From JAOAPY01 sp041492185 (GTDB lineage: Bacteria; Acidobacteriota; Blastocatellia; Pyrinomonadales; Pyrinomonadaceae): 11,795 bases of DNA. The position numbers were made by a program, and so were the translations under genes. How positions within the stretch are numbered: position 1 is the stretch's first letter; each line of letters starts with the position of its first letter. Of this stretch, positions 1 to 6,128 are shown piece after piece. The notes under the pieces were generated by a model that had not been told where the DNA came from, did no database searches, and saw nothing but the letters and a program-made list of their open reading frames with translations. The stretch spans positions 1 to 11,795 of the forward strand of contig JBGPWL010000118.1 in NCBI GenBank assembly GCA_041492185.1, given 5' to 3'.

Positions 1-211
1 GACGCCCGGCGACGCAGCGACCCCTGGGATAACACAGACACCCGGTCTAGCGAGTGTCGAAGAGGTCGCGCTGAACCTGCTGCAAAGCATGCTGTCGGTT
101 TTCTAGGAGGCGGCCCAATCTAATTGGCTTGCAGGCCGTCGCGTCGGTGTTCTGGCGGCCAGGCATTAGTGTGTCTGCGAGGTCGCTGGAGAGCCGGCGT
201 GGCTAGCGAGT

Positions 212-234
212 AACCGAGAGCGGCGTGAGATTAA
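212..234. repeat. 23-bp direct repeat, copy 1
   Basis: Identical over 23 bases to 3206-3228 (core CGAGAGCGGCGTGAGATTAA), in the same orientation. The two copies bracket the 447-3063 operon, one downstream of its last gene and one upstream of its promoter leader. Sequence similarity stops at both edges. I do not recognise the element. Confidence 0.8.
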
Positions 235-367
235 CCGCTAAGATCGCCCAACGCAATAGATTTTTACAAAAATTTTGCGACGCCCAGACCGTATCTAAAG
301 CACTTAGCGTGTCTAGCAATCCGGTTTGCAGCAGAAGAGGAGCTTCTCTGCGGCGCAGACAGAAGGA

Positions 368-396
368 CACCCGCAAGCTCTCAGCACTTGCGGGTG
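368..396 (-). terminator. Hairpin, probable terminator of the 447-3063 operon
   Basis: A perfect 10-bp GC-rich stem (CACCCGCAAG at 368-377 pairs with CTTGCGGGTG at 387-396) closes a 9-nt loop. Read on the minus strand it lies about 50 nt after the stop of the Cys-rich gene and is followed by a pyrimidine-rich TCCTTCTGTCT. The missing clean T-run makes it a weak intrinsic terminator or a general mRNA 3'-end hairpin. Confidence 0.45.
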
Positions 397-446
397 AACA
401 TGGTTGCCGATGATTGGCAGAAAATGCGGAGTTTGTCAGCGCACCA

Positions 447-1613
447 TCACTGGCCCGTGACTAAGAAAACGTCCCAAGCCCAACGACCAACGTGCGAGTG
501 CTTCGCATCGTCTACTTTCGCTCGGTAGCGAAAGTGATTGCCGTACTGGTCGATCCGCTTCGACTCTTTGTAATTGACCGAAATCGACTCGACGTTAAGC
601 GATGGCAGTGTGTGTAACTCATTCGGCTCAGAGATGCCATTGTGATTCGTGTCTTGCCACAATCGCAAGCTTGAGAAGATTGCATCTCGACTGTCGATGA
701 TTCCGTCTCCGTTGCCGCCATTTTGTGGTTTGTCATACTCCTTCAGGGCAAGGAAGCCGTTCTTGATCTCTCTAAGGGGTGGCGGAGGCTGCGGCGCGGC
801 GCTGCTGAACAATTCGGTCCCGTTGTCTATGACACCGTTCCCATTTCGGTCGAGAACAAGCCAAGCATCATCAGTATTCGCCGCAGTCCACGCAGTACGA
901 ATTGTGTTGCCGTTGCCGAAGCCGTCGAAGTTGATGCCGTTTGCGGCGTTTGTTAGATCGAAGCCATTGCCTTGCACGTCAATCAGGATCGGCGTCCAGC
1001 AGTTGTGAGTCCCCGGATCGCAATAGGTGCCGCCGAACCCATAGCACCACGAGCACGCCTCACTCATGCATCCCGTGCCCCGGCCTTGAGGGTCCGGCTC
1101 GCAGGGAATGCAGGTCCCGGTTATTTCACCACAAGTATTCCCAGGACAGCAGTCTGTACTCCAGTAGCAACCTTGACCCACTTGAGCACACGGCGTCGGC
1201 GATGGAATTGGAGTCGGTGTTGGCGTTGGCGTAGGAGTGGGTGTCGGCGATGGTCTTTCTCCACAAACCACGGGGCAGATTAGTTCAGAAGTAAAAGAAT
1301 GGACGCTGTCACCGCACTGATACGAAAAAGTTGCTGAATTATCACCAGAGCAGGTCACATCGCTAATGACTTCGCAACCTGAAGGGGCGTCACTCTTACA
1401 AACGGATTTACCATAGCCGGTGACGTCAATATAGTCTCCTGTAACAGGGTTATAGCAAGGAGGGGCGAATCCACCATTACAACTCAGATTTGCGCAGCTA
1501 CCGTTTGCCGTGCAAACGGGGTATCCATAGGAGGTTTGTGCGCGAATCCCTTCGCCGTCAAACAGTAGAATCAGCGCAATCAGTAGAAGCAAGTTCAATA
1601 AACGTGCTTTCAA
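447..1613 (-). CDS. Exported Cys-rich protein with PT linker and C-terminal EF-hand-like Ca-binding region
   Basis: A 388-aa protein of unknown function. Residues 1-26 form a signal peptide ending IRAQ. Residues 34-117 and 142-205 are Cys-rich, with 22 cysteines in all and none after 205; residues 149-168 have a knottin-like spacing (C...DCCxGxxC...C). A Pro-Thr linker spans about 121-141. The C-terminal half holds Asp/Asn calcium-type loops at 255-267 (DRNGNGVIDNGTE), about 299-310 and 321-332 (DTNHNGISEPNE, a canonical 12-residue EF-hand loop), and ends in GRWAWDVFL. The start is TTG, chosen because AAGGAGG sits 9 nt upstream and the TTGA overlaps the stop of the preceding gene. It is the last gene of a three-gene operon. 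The product is presumably a disulfide-stabilised surface or secreted protein; no catalytic motif is visible. Confidence 0.88.
   Translation of the reverse strand: MKARLLNLLLLIALILLFDGEGIRAQTSYGYPVCTANGSCANLSCNGGFAPPCYNPVTGDYIDVTGYGKSVCKSDAPSGCEVISDVTCSGDNSATFSYQCGDSVHSFTSELICPVVCGERPSPTPTPTPTPTPTPIPSPTPCAQVGQGCYWSTDCCPGNTCGEITGTCIPCEPDPQGRGTGCMSEACSWCYGFGGTYCDPGTHNCWTPILIDVQGNGFDLTNAANGINFDGFGNGNTIRTAWTAANTDDAWLVLDRNGNGVIDNGTELFSSAAPQPPPPLREIKNGFLALKEYDKPQNGGNGDGIIDSRDAIFSSLRLWQDTNHNGISEPNELHTLPSLNVESISVNYKESKRIDQYGNHFRYRAKVDDAKHSHVGRWAWDVFLVTGQ
1191..1253 (-). repeat. Hexanucleotide-like low-complexity tract encoding the Pro-Thr linker
   Basis: Imperfect 6-bp-periodic repeat encoding alternating Pro and Thr/Ser (residues about 121-141), probably a flexible extracellular linker between two Cys-rich modules. 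A similar tract occurs at 6573-6626. Such tracts can change in length by slippage. Confidence 0.8.
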
Positions 1614-1629
1614 TGTGGTGCGCCTCCTT
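1610..1629 (-). promoter_or_regulatory. Translational coupling site: TTGA stop/start overlap with strong RBS
   Basis: The upstream gene ends in TGA (1610-1612) and the next starts with TTG (1611-1613), so the two share four bases. AAGGAGG (plus-strand complement at 1623-1629) lies inside the upstream gene's last codons, 9 nt before the TTG. This geometry fits terminating ribosomes re-initiating on the Cys-rich gene and decides the non-ATG start. Confidence 0.75.
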
Positions 1630-2359
1630 CTGATGCGTCGTATGGCCGCTCGACTTCAGATTTGATTTGTTCTAGACCCCCTTGACTCGCATGCCGCAAC
1701 CGTTTTCGCATTGCTGCTACACCTATTTTGAACCCTGATTCCCATTGACGAGAGTGGTTGGCAGGAATAGTAACAAGGTCGCTATCTGAGGCGACGGCAT
1801 TCAGCACGGCGGACTGGTCACCTGACTTCAAAAGGTCCTTGAAATAATTGGTTACACCATGAGCACCTGCACGTTGACCCGCCAAATTCTCGGAAGACTT
1901 GTGGACATCCGCTCCCCAAGTGGTGCCATCCGAAAATTCTACAAAATCAACAGAGAGCTCAGTTCTTCCAGAAAAGTTTGCGACGATCCTTTCCACCTTT
2001 GTCTGGTTAGGCAGCAGCAGCGAAGCAGGTGATGTTATGTTGGCGAGAATAGTGTCTGTGTTTTGTGCGTGTTCGCCAACATCACTCTTGAGCAGAGCGT
2101 AAGCACGAATGGGTTTAGCTGTCTCATTAACCAAAACAACAACAATTTCATTGCCATTCCCACCGCGTTCGATATCTGCGGAGAGAATGCGCAATCGTGG
2201 GTTGGGCTGTTGGCTTATTGAGACCGTTGGAAACTGCATTCCTGTCGGGGGGAACGCCTGACCATGCCTGTTCGCGAAGAAAAACAAAAACAAACACACG
2301 ATAAGCCCAACTAAGGTGCAGAGCTTTAGAGACAGCCTCCACTGATTAGATCTTGTCAT
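1610..2359 (-). CDS. Exported protein with KPI...F-x-DGT domain, unknown function
   Basis: A 249-aa protein with a hydrophobic N-terminal segment at about 11-29 (signal peptide or anchor, no lipobox) and an otherwise soluble body. Residues about 60-150 have the look of a beta-sandwich domain: a V-x-N-E-T-x-KPI strand (77-84) and a downstream VEFSDGTTWG (140-149). The 472-aa protein at 6129-7547 has the same pair of signatures (VKNISTKPIY at 101-110 and SFGDGTGF at 194-201), so I treat them as one domain family. Residues 170-249 are charged and helical-looking, with no known motif. The ATG has an excellent AGGAGG ribosome-binding site. It begins 11 bp after the preceding gene and overlaps the next by 4 bp, so it is the middle gene of an operon. 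Function unknown. Confidence 0.85.
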   Translation of the reverse strand: MTRSNQWRLSLKLCTLVGLIVCLFLFFFANRHGQAFPPTGMQFPTVSISQQPNPRLRILSADIERGGNGNEIVVVLVNETAKPIRAYALLKSDVGEHAQNTDTILANITSPASLLLPNQTKVERIVANFSGRTELSVDFVEFSDGTTWGADVHKSSENLAGQRAGAHGVTNYFKDLLKSGDQSAVLNAVASDSDLVTIPANHSRQWESGFKIGVAAMRKRLRHASQGGLEQIKSEVERPYDASEGGAPH

Positions 2360-2370
2360 GACCTCCTCCT

Positions 2371-3063
2371 TTATCCGTCAGTCGGCATATTTTGTTGCAC
2401 CCGTTTAATTTCTAGCAAGAAGCTGTCGGGATTTTGGTTCTTGTGCTTTTGGACGATGTCTACTGTATGTCCGTGCGGCTTAACGCCTTTGTCCTGCGAC
2501 AACTCAAAGAGCCCTTGACCCGCGCCGGTTAGATTAAAGGCGCCAGTAGCACCGATCTCAGGGCTCAGAAAAAGAACGTAGGTTCGGCCATTTTCCATTC
2601 CTTCCAGGTCCGGAATCTTAATTTCCGCCGAAGTGCCGTCATCAAACACCACCTTTCCACCGAGTAAACTAACGTTTACGAAAGCCCCGACTACCAATTT
2701 CCCTTTGAGCGACTGCTCGACCTTAATTTGATATTCAGTGGTAATTTGCTCACCATTAGAACTGAGTTGGGAGGCATGATATATCGGCGTGCCCACAATG
2801 ATATTGCCGCTGTTCTTGGTTAGAGATTCAAGGTCATACTTAATCCAATGGCTAGCACTCTCGGTGTTGACATAATGCTTCTTGATTCTTGCGGCTTCCC
2901 GAAGCCCCCCCTTTCTTATTGCCTCCACTAGTTGTTGGGCCTCTTCTTTATTCGGTTTATTAGGCTCTTGGCTGCTTACGACCTTAACCAAGGTGAAGGC
3001 AATCAAGCCTAGAAGAGCTATTGCGATCGTTAACATCGCTCGTTTGTTTAGATTATTTCGCAT
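2371..3063 (-). CDS. Exported VxG/YxIxVE-domain protein, first gene of operon
   Basis: A 230-aa protein of unknown function. Residues 8-31 form an N-terminal hydrophobic signal/anchor, followed by a charged helical stretch (37-80). The core domain is at about 86-190: IIVG (88-91), QLS (99-101), TEYQIKVE (109-116), a Lys-containing turn, LLGGKVVF (133-140) and YVLFL (162-166). The same order of signatures occurs in the two plus-strand proteins at 9570-10340 and 10337-11116, so these are paralogues. AAGGA lies 6 nt upstream of the ATG. The gene starts about 70 nt after a well-formed promoter in a leader shared with the second cluster. The domain looks like an all-beta extracellular fold; I do not recognise a named family. 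Confidence 0.86.
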   Translation of the reverse strand: MRNNLNKRAMLTIAIALLGLIAFTLVKVVSSQEPNKPNKEEAQQLVEAIRKGGLREAARIKKHYVNTESASHWIKYDLESLTKNSGNIIVGTPIYHASQLSSNGEQITTEYQIKVEQSLKGKLVVGAFVNVSLLGGKVVFDDGTSAEIKIPDLEGMENGRTYVLFLSPEIGATGAFNLTGAGQGLFELSQDKGVKPHGHTVDIVQKHKNQNPDSFLLEIKRVQQNMPTDG

Positions 3064-3097
3064 GGCGTTTCCTTATTTCAGATTTGGGGCGGCCCGA

Positions 3098-3202
3098 GTT
3101 TCTTCTCCCAACCTTATCGAGAACAGCTACAACTCCCGATTGTATATCCTTCTTTCTCTTGTCCGTCAATGTCCTCGCTTCATCGAAGAACTCCGCAGCA
3201 TT
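3098..3202 (-). repeat. Shared leader block, copy 1 (upstream of the minus-strand operon)
   Basis: A 105-nt block matching 9437-9542 in inverted orientation at about 93 of 106 aligned positions, with one single-base indel. Both copies lie just upstream of a cluster whose first gene has a VxG/YxIxVE domain, and both contain the same promoter-like elements. It can also be read as codons (NAAEFFDEARTLTDKRKKD...), so it may have begun as the 3' end of an upstream family gene. Confidence 0.8.
3141..3169 (-). promoter_or_regulatory. Probable sigma-70-type promoter of the 447-3063 operon
   Basis: On the minus strand, TTGACG (complement at 3164-3169) and TATACA (complement at 3141-3146) are separated by exactly 17 nt. 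A start near 3133 would give a leader of about 70 nt before the ATG at 3063. Both hexamers and the spacing are conserved in the second copy at 9470-9498. Confidence 0.6.
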
Positions 3203-3205
3203 GAA

Positions 3206-3228
3206 AACCGAGAGCGGCGTGAGATTAA
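3206..3228. repeat. 23-bp direct repeat, copy 2
   Basis: Identical to 212-234. It abuts the outer edge of the shared leader block, exactly where similarity between the two leaders ends, so it may mark a rearrangement point. Confidence 0.8.
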
Positions 3229-3305
3229 GCCCACTCTGTCTGTGACTTGGAGCGGAAACTCACTAAACATAATAGGGATCACTCCGATAACTTCACTGGT
3301 GGGGG

Positions 3306-3335
3306 CGGTGGCAGGCGGGGAGCGCCACCGTTTTT
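3306..3335 (+). terminator. Hairpin followed by T5, terminator-like on the plus strand
   Basis: A 7-bp GC stem (CGGTGGC 3306-3312 with GCCACCG 3324-3330), an 11-nt loop, then TTTTT at 3331-3335. The form is right for an intrinsic terminator, but no plus-strand gene lies upstream in the window, so it may be part of a dispersed element or a chance structure. Confidence 0.35.
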
Positions 3336-3422
3336 CATGTACGTCGTCGTCAAATATTGGTAGCTGCGGAGCTTGCCATGTAAGCCAGCGATGGGATTCG
3401 CGCGATCTATAGCCTGCGGCTT

Positions 3423-3477
3423 CTCCGTGGTCTCCGTGCTTCCGTAGTGCGTCAATTTCAACACGGAGGTCACGGAG
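3423..3477. repeat. CACGGAG-type intergenic palindrome
   Basis: Two tandem CTCCGTG-like units (3423-3438) face two CACGGAG-like units (3462-3477); 14 of 16 positions pair across a 23-nt spacer, and ACACAGAGAG follows. This resembles the dispersed ACGGAG-unit repeats common between genes in many soil bacterial genomes (recalled, not searched). It is likely a REP/MITE-like element. Confidence 0.65.
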
Positions 3478-3538
3478 TTTACACAGAGAGGTTCGATTTT
3501 TCCGACAGACTCTTTCGCGGCTGTTGTAGCTCGCCTCC

Positions 3539-3685
3539 TCAGAAGTCAAACTTGATTGCGAGTTGCACCTGACGAGGCGTAGCGAACGTCGTCGTTCCCG
3601 AAGCCGGCGAGGCAAACGTGCCACATTCGGTTTCTGTGATAGCTGACCTGTGGTCACCTGGCTGCCAGGCGTTAATGAGATCGCG
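3539..3685 (-). pseudogene. 3' remnant of a TonB-dependent receptor-like outer-membrane gene
   Basis: A 48-codon minus-strand frame, preceded in frame by TGA (3686-3688) and lacking a start, ends FATPRQVQLAIKFDF-stop. The alternating hydrophobics V-L-I-F-F finishing in a terminal Phe form a typical outer-membrane beta-barrel signal, like the ends of Oar-type TonB-dependent receptors of Acidobacteriota. The barrel and plug are absent, and the glycosyltransferase gene ends just 32 bp beyond, so this is a decayed tail. The rest of 3230-3538 holds only repeats and unconvincing frames. Confidence 0.45.
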
Positions 3686-3717
3686 TCAATTGAAACTGCA
3701 TCAGTACCAGACGTTAA

Positions 3718-5355
3718 TTAGTTCTTTGACCCGACGGCGACCGGGCGCAGCAAAGCAAGAAAACGTTTGCCGCTGGCCGTCTGCAGCAAACTCATCATGC
3801 CCATGTACCCAAAGCCGAAGAAGAACAGAAACAGAAACGGAACGGTGCCCCACATGTTCATATGCGCGGCGTACATGATCGCCAGCAGGAAATAAAAGGA
3901 AAAGCTCAGCTCGAGCAGTGGCAGCAACCCACGCTTGCGGCGATATTTCTTTTGCTTCCAGCTCTCGTCGTGCGCGCCTTCGACCCGGTACTTGGGCGTG
4001 CGAACAAAGTCTGACTTCACGCGCAAGAGCGCTTCGAGCACCGCGCGCGCGTTCGAAAAAGCCAGCCCGATACCCAGCGCCATCACCAGCGGCAGGTGCA
4101 ACAAACGTGGTGCGCGTTTCTTATCCAGATACCAAACCGCGGTGCCGTAAAAAAGAACGACCGAGACCGTTGAGAGGAACAGGAGGGGCAGATCCAGAAT
4201 CATCAGGTGATAGAACGGCTGGTTGTAACGCACCAGCAACAGCGGGAACTGTAAAAAGCTCGCGACGATCATCAGCGGATAACTGATATTGCCCGTCAAG
4301 CGAAAGAACATTTCCAGCTTAAGCCGAGTCGGCAACGGCGAACGCCAAATTCGCGGATAGAGCTTGAGGCCCACTTGCATCACGCCTTTCGCCCAGCGAC
4401 GCTGCTGCGCTTTGAAGGCATTGATCTCGACCGGTATTTCCGCCGGCGCTTCTTCGTCGAGCAGGTAAATAAATTTCCAGCCCATCAGTTGCGCGCGAAA
4501 ACTCAGGTCAGTGTCTTCCGTCAGGGTATCGTGTTGCCAGCCACCGCTCATTTCGATCGCGGTGCGACGCCAGATGCCGGCCGTGCCGTTGAAGTTAAAA
4601 AACGTGCCGGTGCGATTGCGCGTTGTCTGTTCGACGACGAAATGTCCGTCGAGCATGATCGTCTGCAGACGCGTCAGTAGATTGTATTTGCCGTTGATGT
4701 GCGACCAGCGCATCTGCGCGCAGGCGACCATCGGGTCAGTGAAGAAATCGACCAGCTTGCGCAAGCAATCAGGCTTCGGCACAAAGTCGGCGTCGAAGAT
4801 TGCGATCAGTTCGCTCTCGCTGGTCGTCAAACCGTTTGCGAGCGCGCCCGCTTTGAAGCCGGTGCGATCCAAACGATGAATGTAATGGATATTAAATCCT
4901 TCTTTCGCGTAGCGGGCTACGGTGTCTTCCGCGATCTTTACAGTTTCGTCGGTCGAGTCGTCCAAAACCTGAATCTCGAACCGATCGCGCGGGTAGTCGA
5001 TTTCAGTTACAGACTTTACCAAACGCTCGACTACGTACATCTCGTTGAAGAGCGGAAGCTGCACCGTGATTCGCGGTAACTCCGACTCGCTGTAATGACC
5101 CGCCGGTTGCGGCACGAGGTGGCGATAGCGCCAAAACTCGATCACCTGTCGGACACGGTAAATGCCGTAAATCGACAGCACGCCGAGGATGGTGAAATAG
5201 AGACTGAGAATGGTTATGTCGAAAGCATCGAGCCGGTAAAGCGGGCTGATATTACTCATCGTCTTGGTGAGGCTGGAACAAAATTGGGGAAACTCGCCGC
5301 AAAGGTCGCCCGCGATCAGTAAAGGCGCCGCCGCGGCGGCAAAAACAAACATCAT
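3718..5355 (-). CDS. Processive GT2 membrane glycosyltransferase (cellulose synthase/mannan synthase-like)
   Basis: A 545-aa inner-membrane glycosyltransferase, probably making or extending a beta-linked polysaccharide from a nucleotide sugar on the cytoplasmic side. A transmembrane segment lies at about 48-67. The GT2 catalytic domain is at about 94-330, with all key motifs: DD 132-133 (LDDSTDE), DAD 188-190, TED 279-281 and QxxRW 317-321. At least four hydrophobic spans follow (about 358-376, 385-407, 420-438, 480-527). The arrangement is that of the cellulose synthase-like/glucomannan synthase group; substrate cannot be read from sequence, and no PilZ domain is visible. The first start (MMFVF) lacks an RBS; Met33 (5257-5259), at MSNISPLYRL, is an alternative start also without a clear RBS. 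It follows the DUF2085 gene across a palindromic element. Confidence 0.9.
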   Translation of the reverse strand: MMFVFAAAAAPLLIAGDLCGEFPQFCSSLTKTMSNISPLYRLDAFDITILSLYFTILGVLSIYGIYRVRQVIEFWRYRHLVPQPAGHYSESELPRITVQLPLFNEMYVVERLVKSVTEIDYPRDRFEIQVLDDSTDETVKIAEDTVARYAKEGFNIHYIHRLDRTGFKAGALANGLTTSESELIAIFDADFVPKPDCLRKLVDFFTDPMVACAQMRWSHINGKYNLLTRLQTIMLDGHFVVEQTTRNRTGTFFNFNGTAGIWRRTAIEMSGGWQHDTLTEDTDLSFRAQLMGWKFIYLLDEEAPAEIPVEINAFKAQQRRWAKGVMQVGLKLYPRIWRSPLPTRLKLEMFFRLTGNISYPLMIVASFLQFPLLLVRYNQPFYHLMILDLPLLFLSTVSVVLFYGTAVWYLDKKRAPRLLHLPLVMALGIGLAFSNARAVLEALLRVKSDFVRTPKYRVEGAHDESWKQKKYRRKRGLLPLLELSFSFYFLLAIMYAAHMNMWGTVPFLFLFFFGFGYMGMMSLLQTASGKRFLALLRPVAVGSKN

Positions 5356-5393
5356 TCGTTAGTCCAGTTCAATCTGAAATGCAAGGGACTAGG

Positions 5394-5422
5394 ATTCTAA
5401 CCTAGCGCCAGCCTTAATCCAA
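5394..5422 (-). promoter_or_regulatory. Possible promoter for the GT2 gene
   Basis: On the minus strand, TTGGAT (complement at 5417-5422) and TAGAAT (complement at 5394-5399) are 17 nt apart, placing a start near 5388 and about 33 nt before the ATG at 5355. The -10 box matches 5 of 6 consensus bases but the -35 only 3 of 6. Confidence 0.3.
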
Positions 5423-5445
5423 ACGCGCATGGGAACTGCTTTTAG

Positions 5446-5570
5446 ATTTTCCATTTGTCATTTCTCATTTTTCATTTTTCATTGGTGGCGCAAAGAGGCC
5501 GTTTCATCCTCTGCGATTAGCCACAAATTGAAAAAGGCAAATGAAAAATCAGAAATGACAAATGGAAAAT
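5446..5570. repeat. 125-bp imperfect palindrome (ATTTTCCATTTGTCATTTCT-type arms)
   Basis: The outer arms 5446-5475 and 5541-5570 are complementary at 29 of 30 positions. Inner segments also pair partly (GGTGGC...GCA against TGCGATTAGCCAC), with an AGAGG/CCTCT tip at 5494-5512. It therefore looks like one long folded-back element rather than two unrelated repeats. It carries the stop and last codons of the DUF2085 gene and separates it from the GT2 gene. No transposase is present; it may be a MITE-like or mRNA-end structure. Confidence 0.75.
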
Positions 5571-6089
5571 GATCTTTGACGCCCGTCGCGAGCCGCGCAG
5601 GCCAAGGGCCATCAATCCGGGAATCAGGTAGAAAACAGACGCGCCGCCCAGCAACGCGCCGGTTGAGAAGCGCGACAAGTGCGTGTTTTCCCAGAGCCCA
5701 AAGAACGTGAGGCCAAAATCGATCGCCAGCGGCGCCGCCGCCACAAATAACCACTTTCTTGGCGGCGTGTCTGTTCGTCGCAATGATCGGATCAGCGGAT
5801 AGCAAACTGTCGCTGCCATAATCCCTGCGTACAAGCCCGTGCAGCGCGCGCATACGGCGAACTGGTGGCCGGCAATGAAAAATGAGCGCTCGGGAATTTG
5901 ATGACAGAGATGACCGAAAAGCCCGTAGATTGCGAGCGCGAGAGAATTGTGGCCACTGGTTTGAGCCAGTGGCGCGCCAACGATCGCGAGCACGACAATG
6001 AGCGAGCCTGCGGCGACGACCGACCAAATCAATACCGGCCGGCGACCGTTAACTATTTGCGGGATGTATTCGGATGCAGGAGCGCGCAC
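5517..6089 (-). CDS. DUF2085 family integral membrane protein
   Basis: A 190-aa membrane protein of unknown function. The family signature is clear: GHLCHQIPERSF (59-70) followed by CARCTGLYAG (80-89), giving a His/Cys set (H60, C62, H63, C80, C83) that could bind metal. Hydrophobic spans lie at about 19-40, 48-60, 84-100, 112-131 and 143-163. The predicted start is GTG with no obvious RBS. The last residues (about 173-190, KIIFHLSFLIFHLPFSICG) are encoded by the right arm of the 5446-5570 palindrome. The native C-terminus was therefore probably replaced or extended by repeat insertion. It lies 39 bp downstream of the 6129-7547 gene on the same strand and could be co-transcribed. Confidence 0.85.
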   Translation of the reverse strand: MRAPASEYIPQIVNGRRPVLIWSVVAAGSLIVVLAIVGAPLAQTSGHNSLALAIYGLFGHLCHQIPERSFFIAGHQFAVCARCTGLYAGIMAATVCYPLIRSLRRTDTPPRKWLFVAAAPLAIDFGLTFFGLWENTHLSRFSTGALLGGASVFYLIPGLMALGLRGSRRASKIIFHLSFLIFHLPFSICG

Positions 6090-6128
6090 TGAATCTACTA
6101 TAGAGCGGTTGAGTTCTGATTGACAATT

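Larger units (their letters stand above)
1..446. other. Left-edge region without a confident gene
   Basis: I see no convincing complete gene here. On the plus strand the frame starting at base 2 is open for 34 codons and stops at 104-106, ending in an amphipathic-looking tail (EVALNLLQSMLSVF). This could be the C-terminus of a gene lying left of the window, but there is nothing else to support it. A 62-codon plus-strand frame at 225-413 has no ribosome-binding site and looks spurious. The stretch does hold one copy of a 23-bp repeat (212-234), a strong hairpin (368-396) and an AT-rich imperfect palindrome near 252-279. Confidence 0.5.

Noticed and set aside
252..279. AT-rich imperfect palindrome CGCAATAG...TTTTGCG
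   Set aside because: Only the outer 5 bp pair cleanly and there is no adjacent gene to give it a role.
1191..1253. Short-period repeat considered as a CRISPR-like or VNTR array
   Set aside because: The periodicity is explained by alternating Pro/Thr codons in an open reading frame; there are no spacers.
649..1283. Plus-strand frames of 77-119 codons opposite the Cys-rich gene
   Set aside because: They are antisense to a gene with a signal peptide, RBS and paralogue, and have Arg/Ser-rich shadow composition and no ribosome-binding sites.
3166..3657. 163-codon minus-strand frame and a 64-codon frame inside it
   Set aside because: They run through the promoter leader, a 23-bp repeat, two palindromes and the receptor remnant in the wrong frame; there is no RBS and the composition is not protein-like.
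3918..5322. Several plus-strand frames of about 70-126 codons opposite the glycosyltransferase
   Set aside because: The minus strand encodes an uninterrupted GT2 protein with all catalytic motifs; these are shadows.
5479..6027. 182-codon minus-strand frame overlapping the DUF2085 gene
   Set aside because: It is a different frame with Arg-rich shadow composition; the DUF2085 signature is in the other frame.
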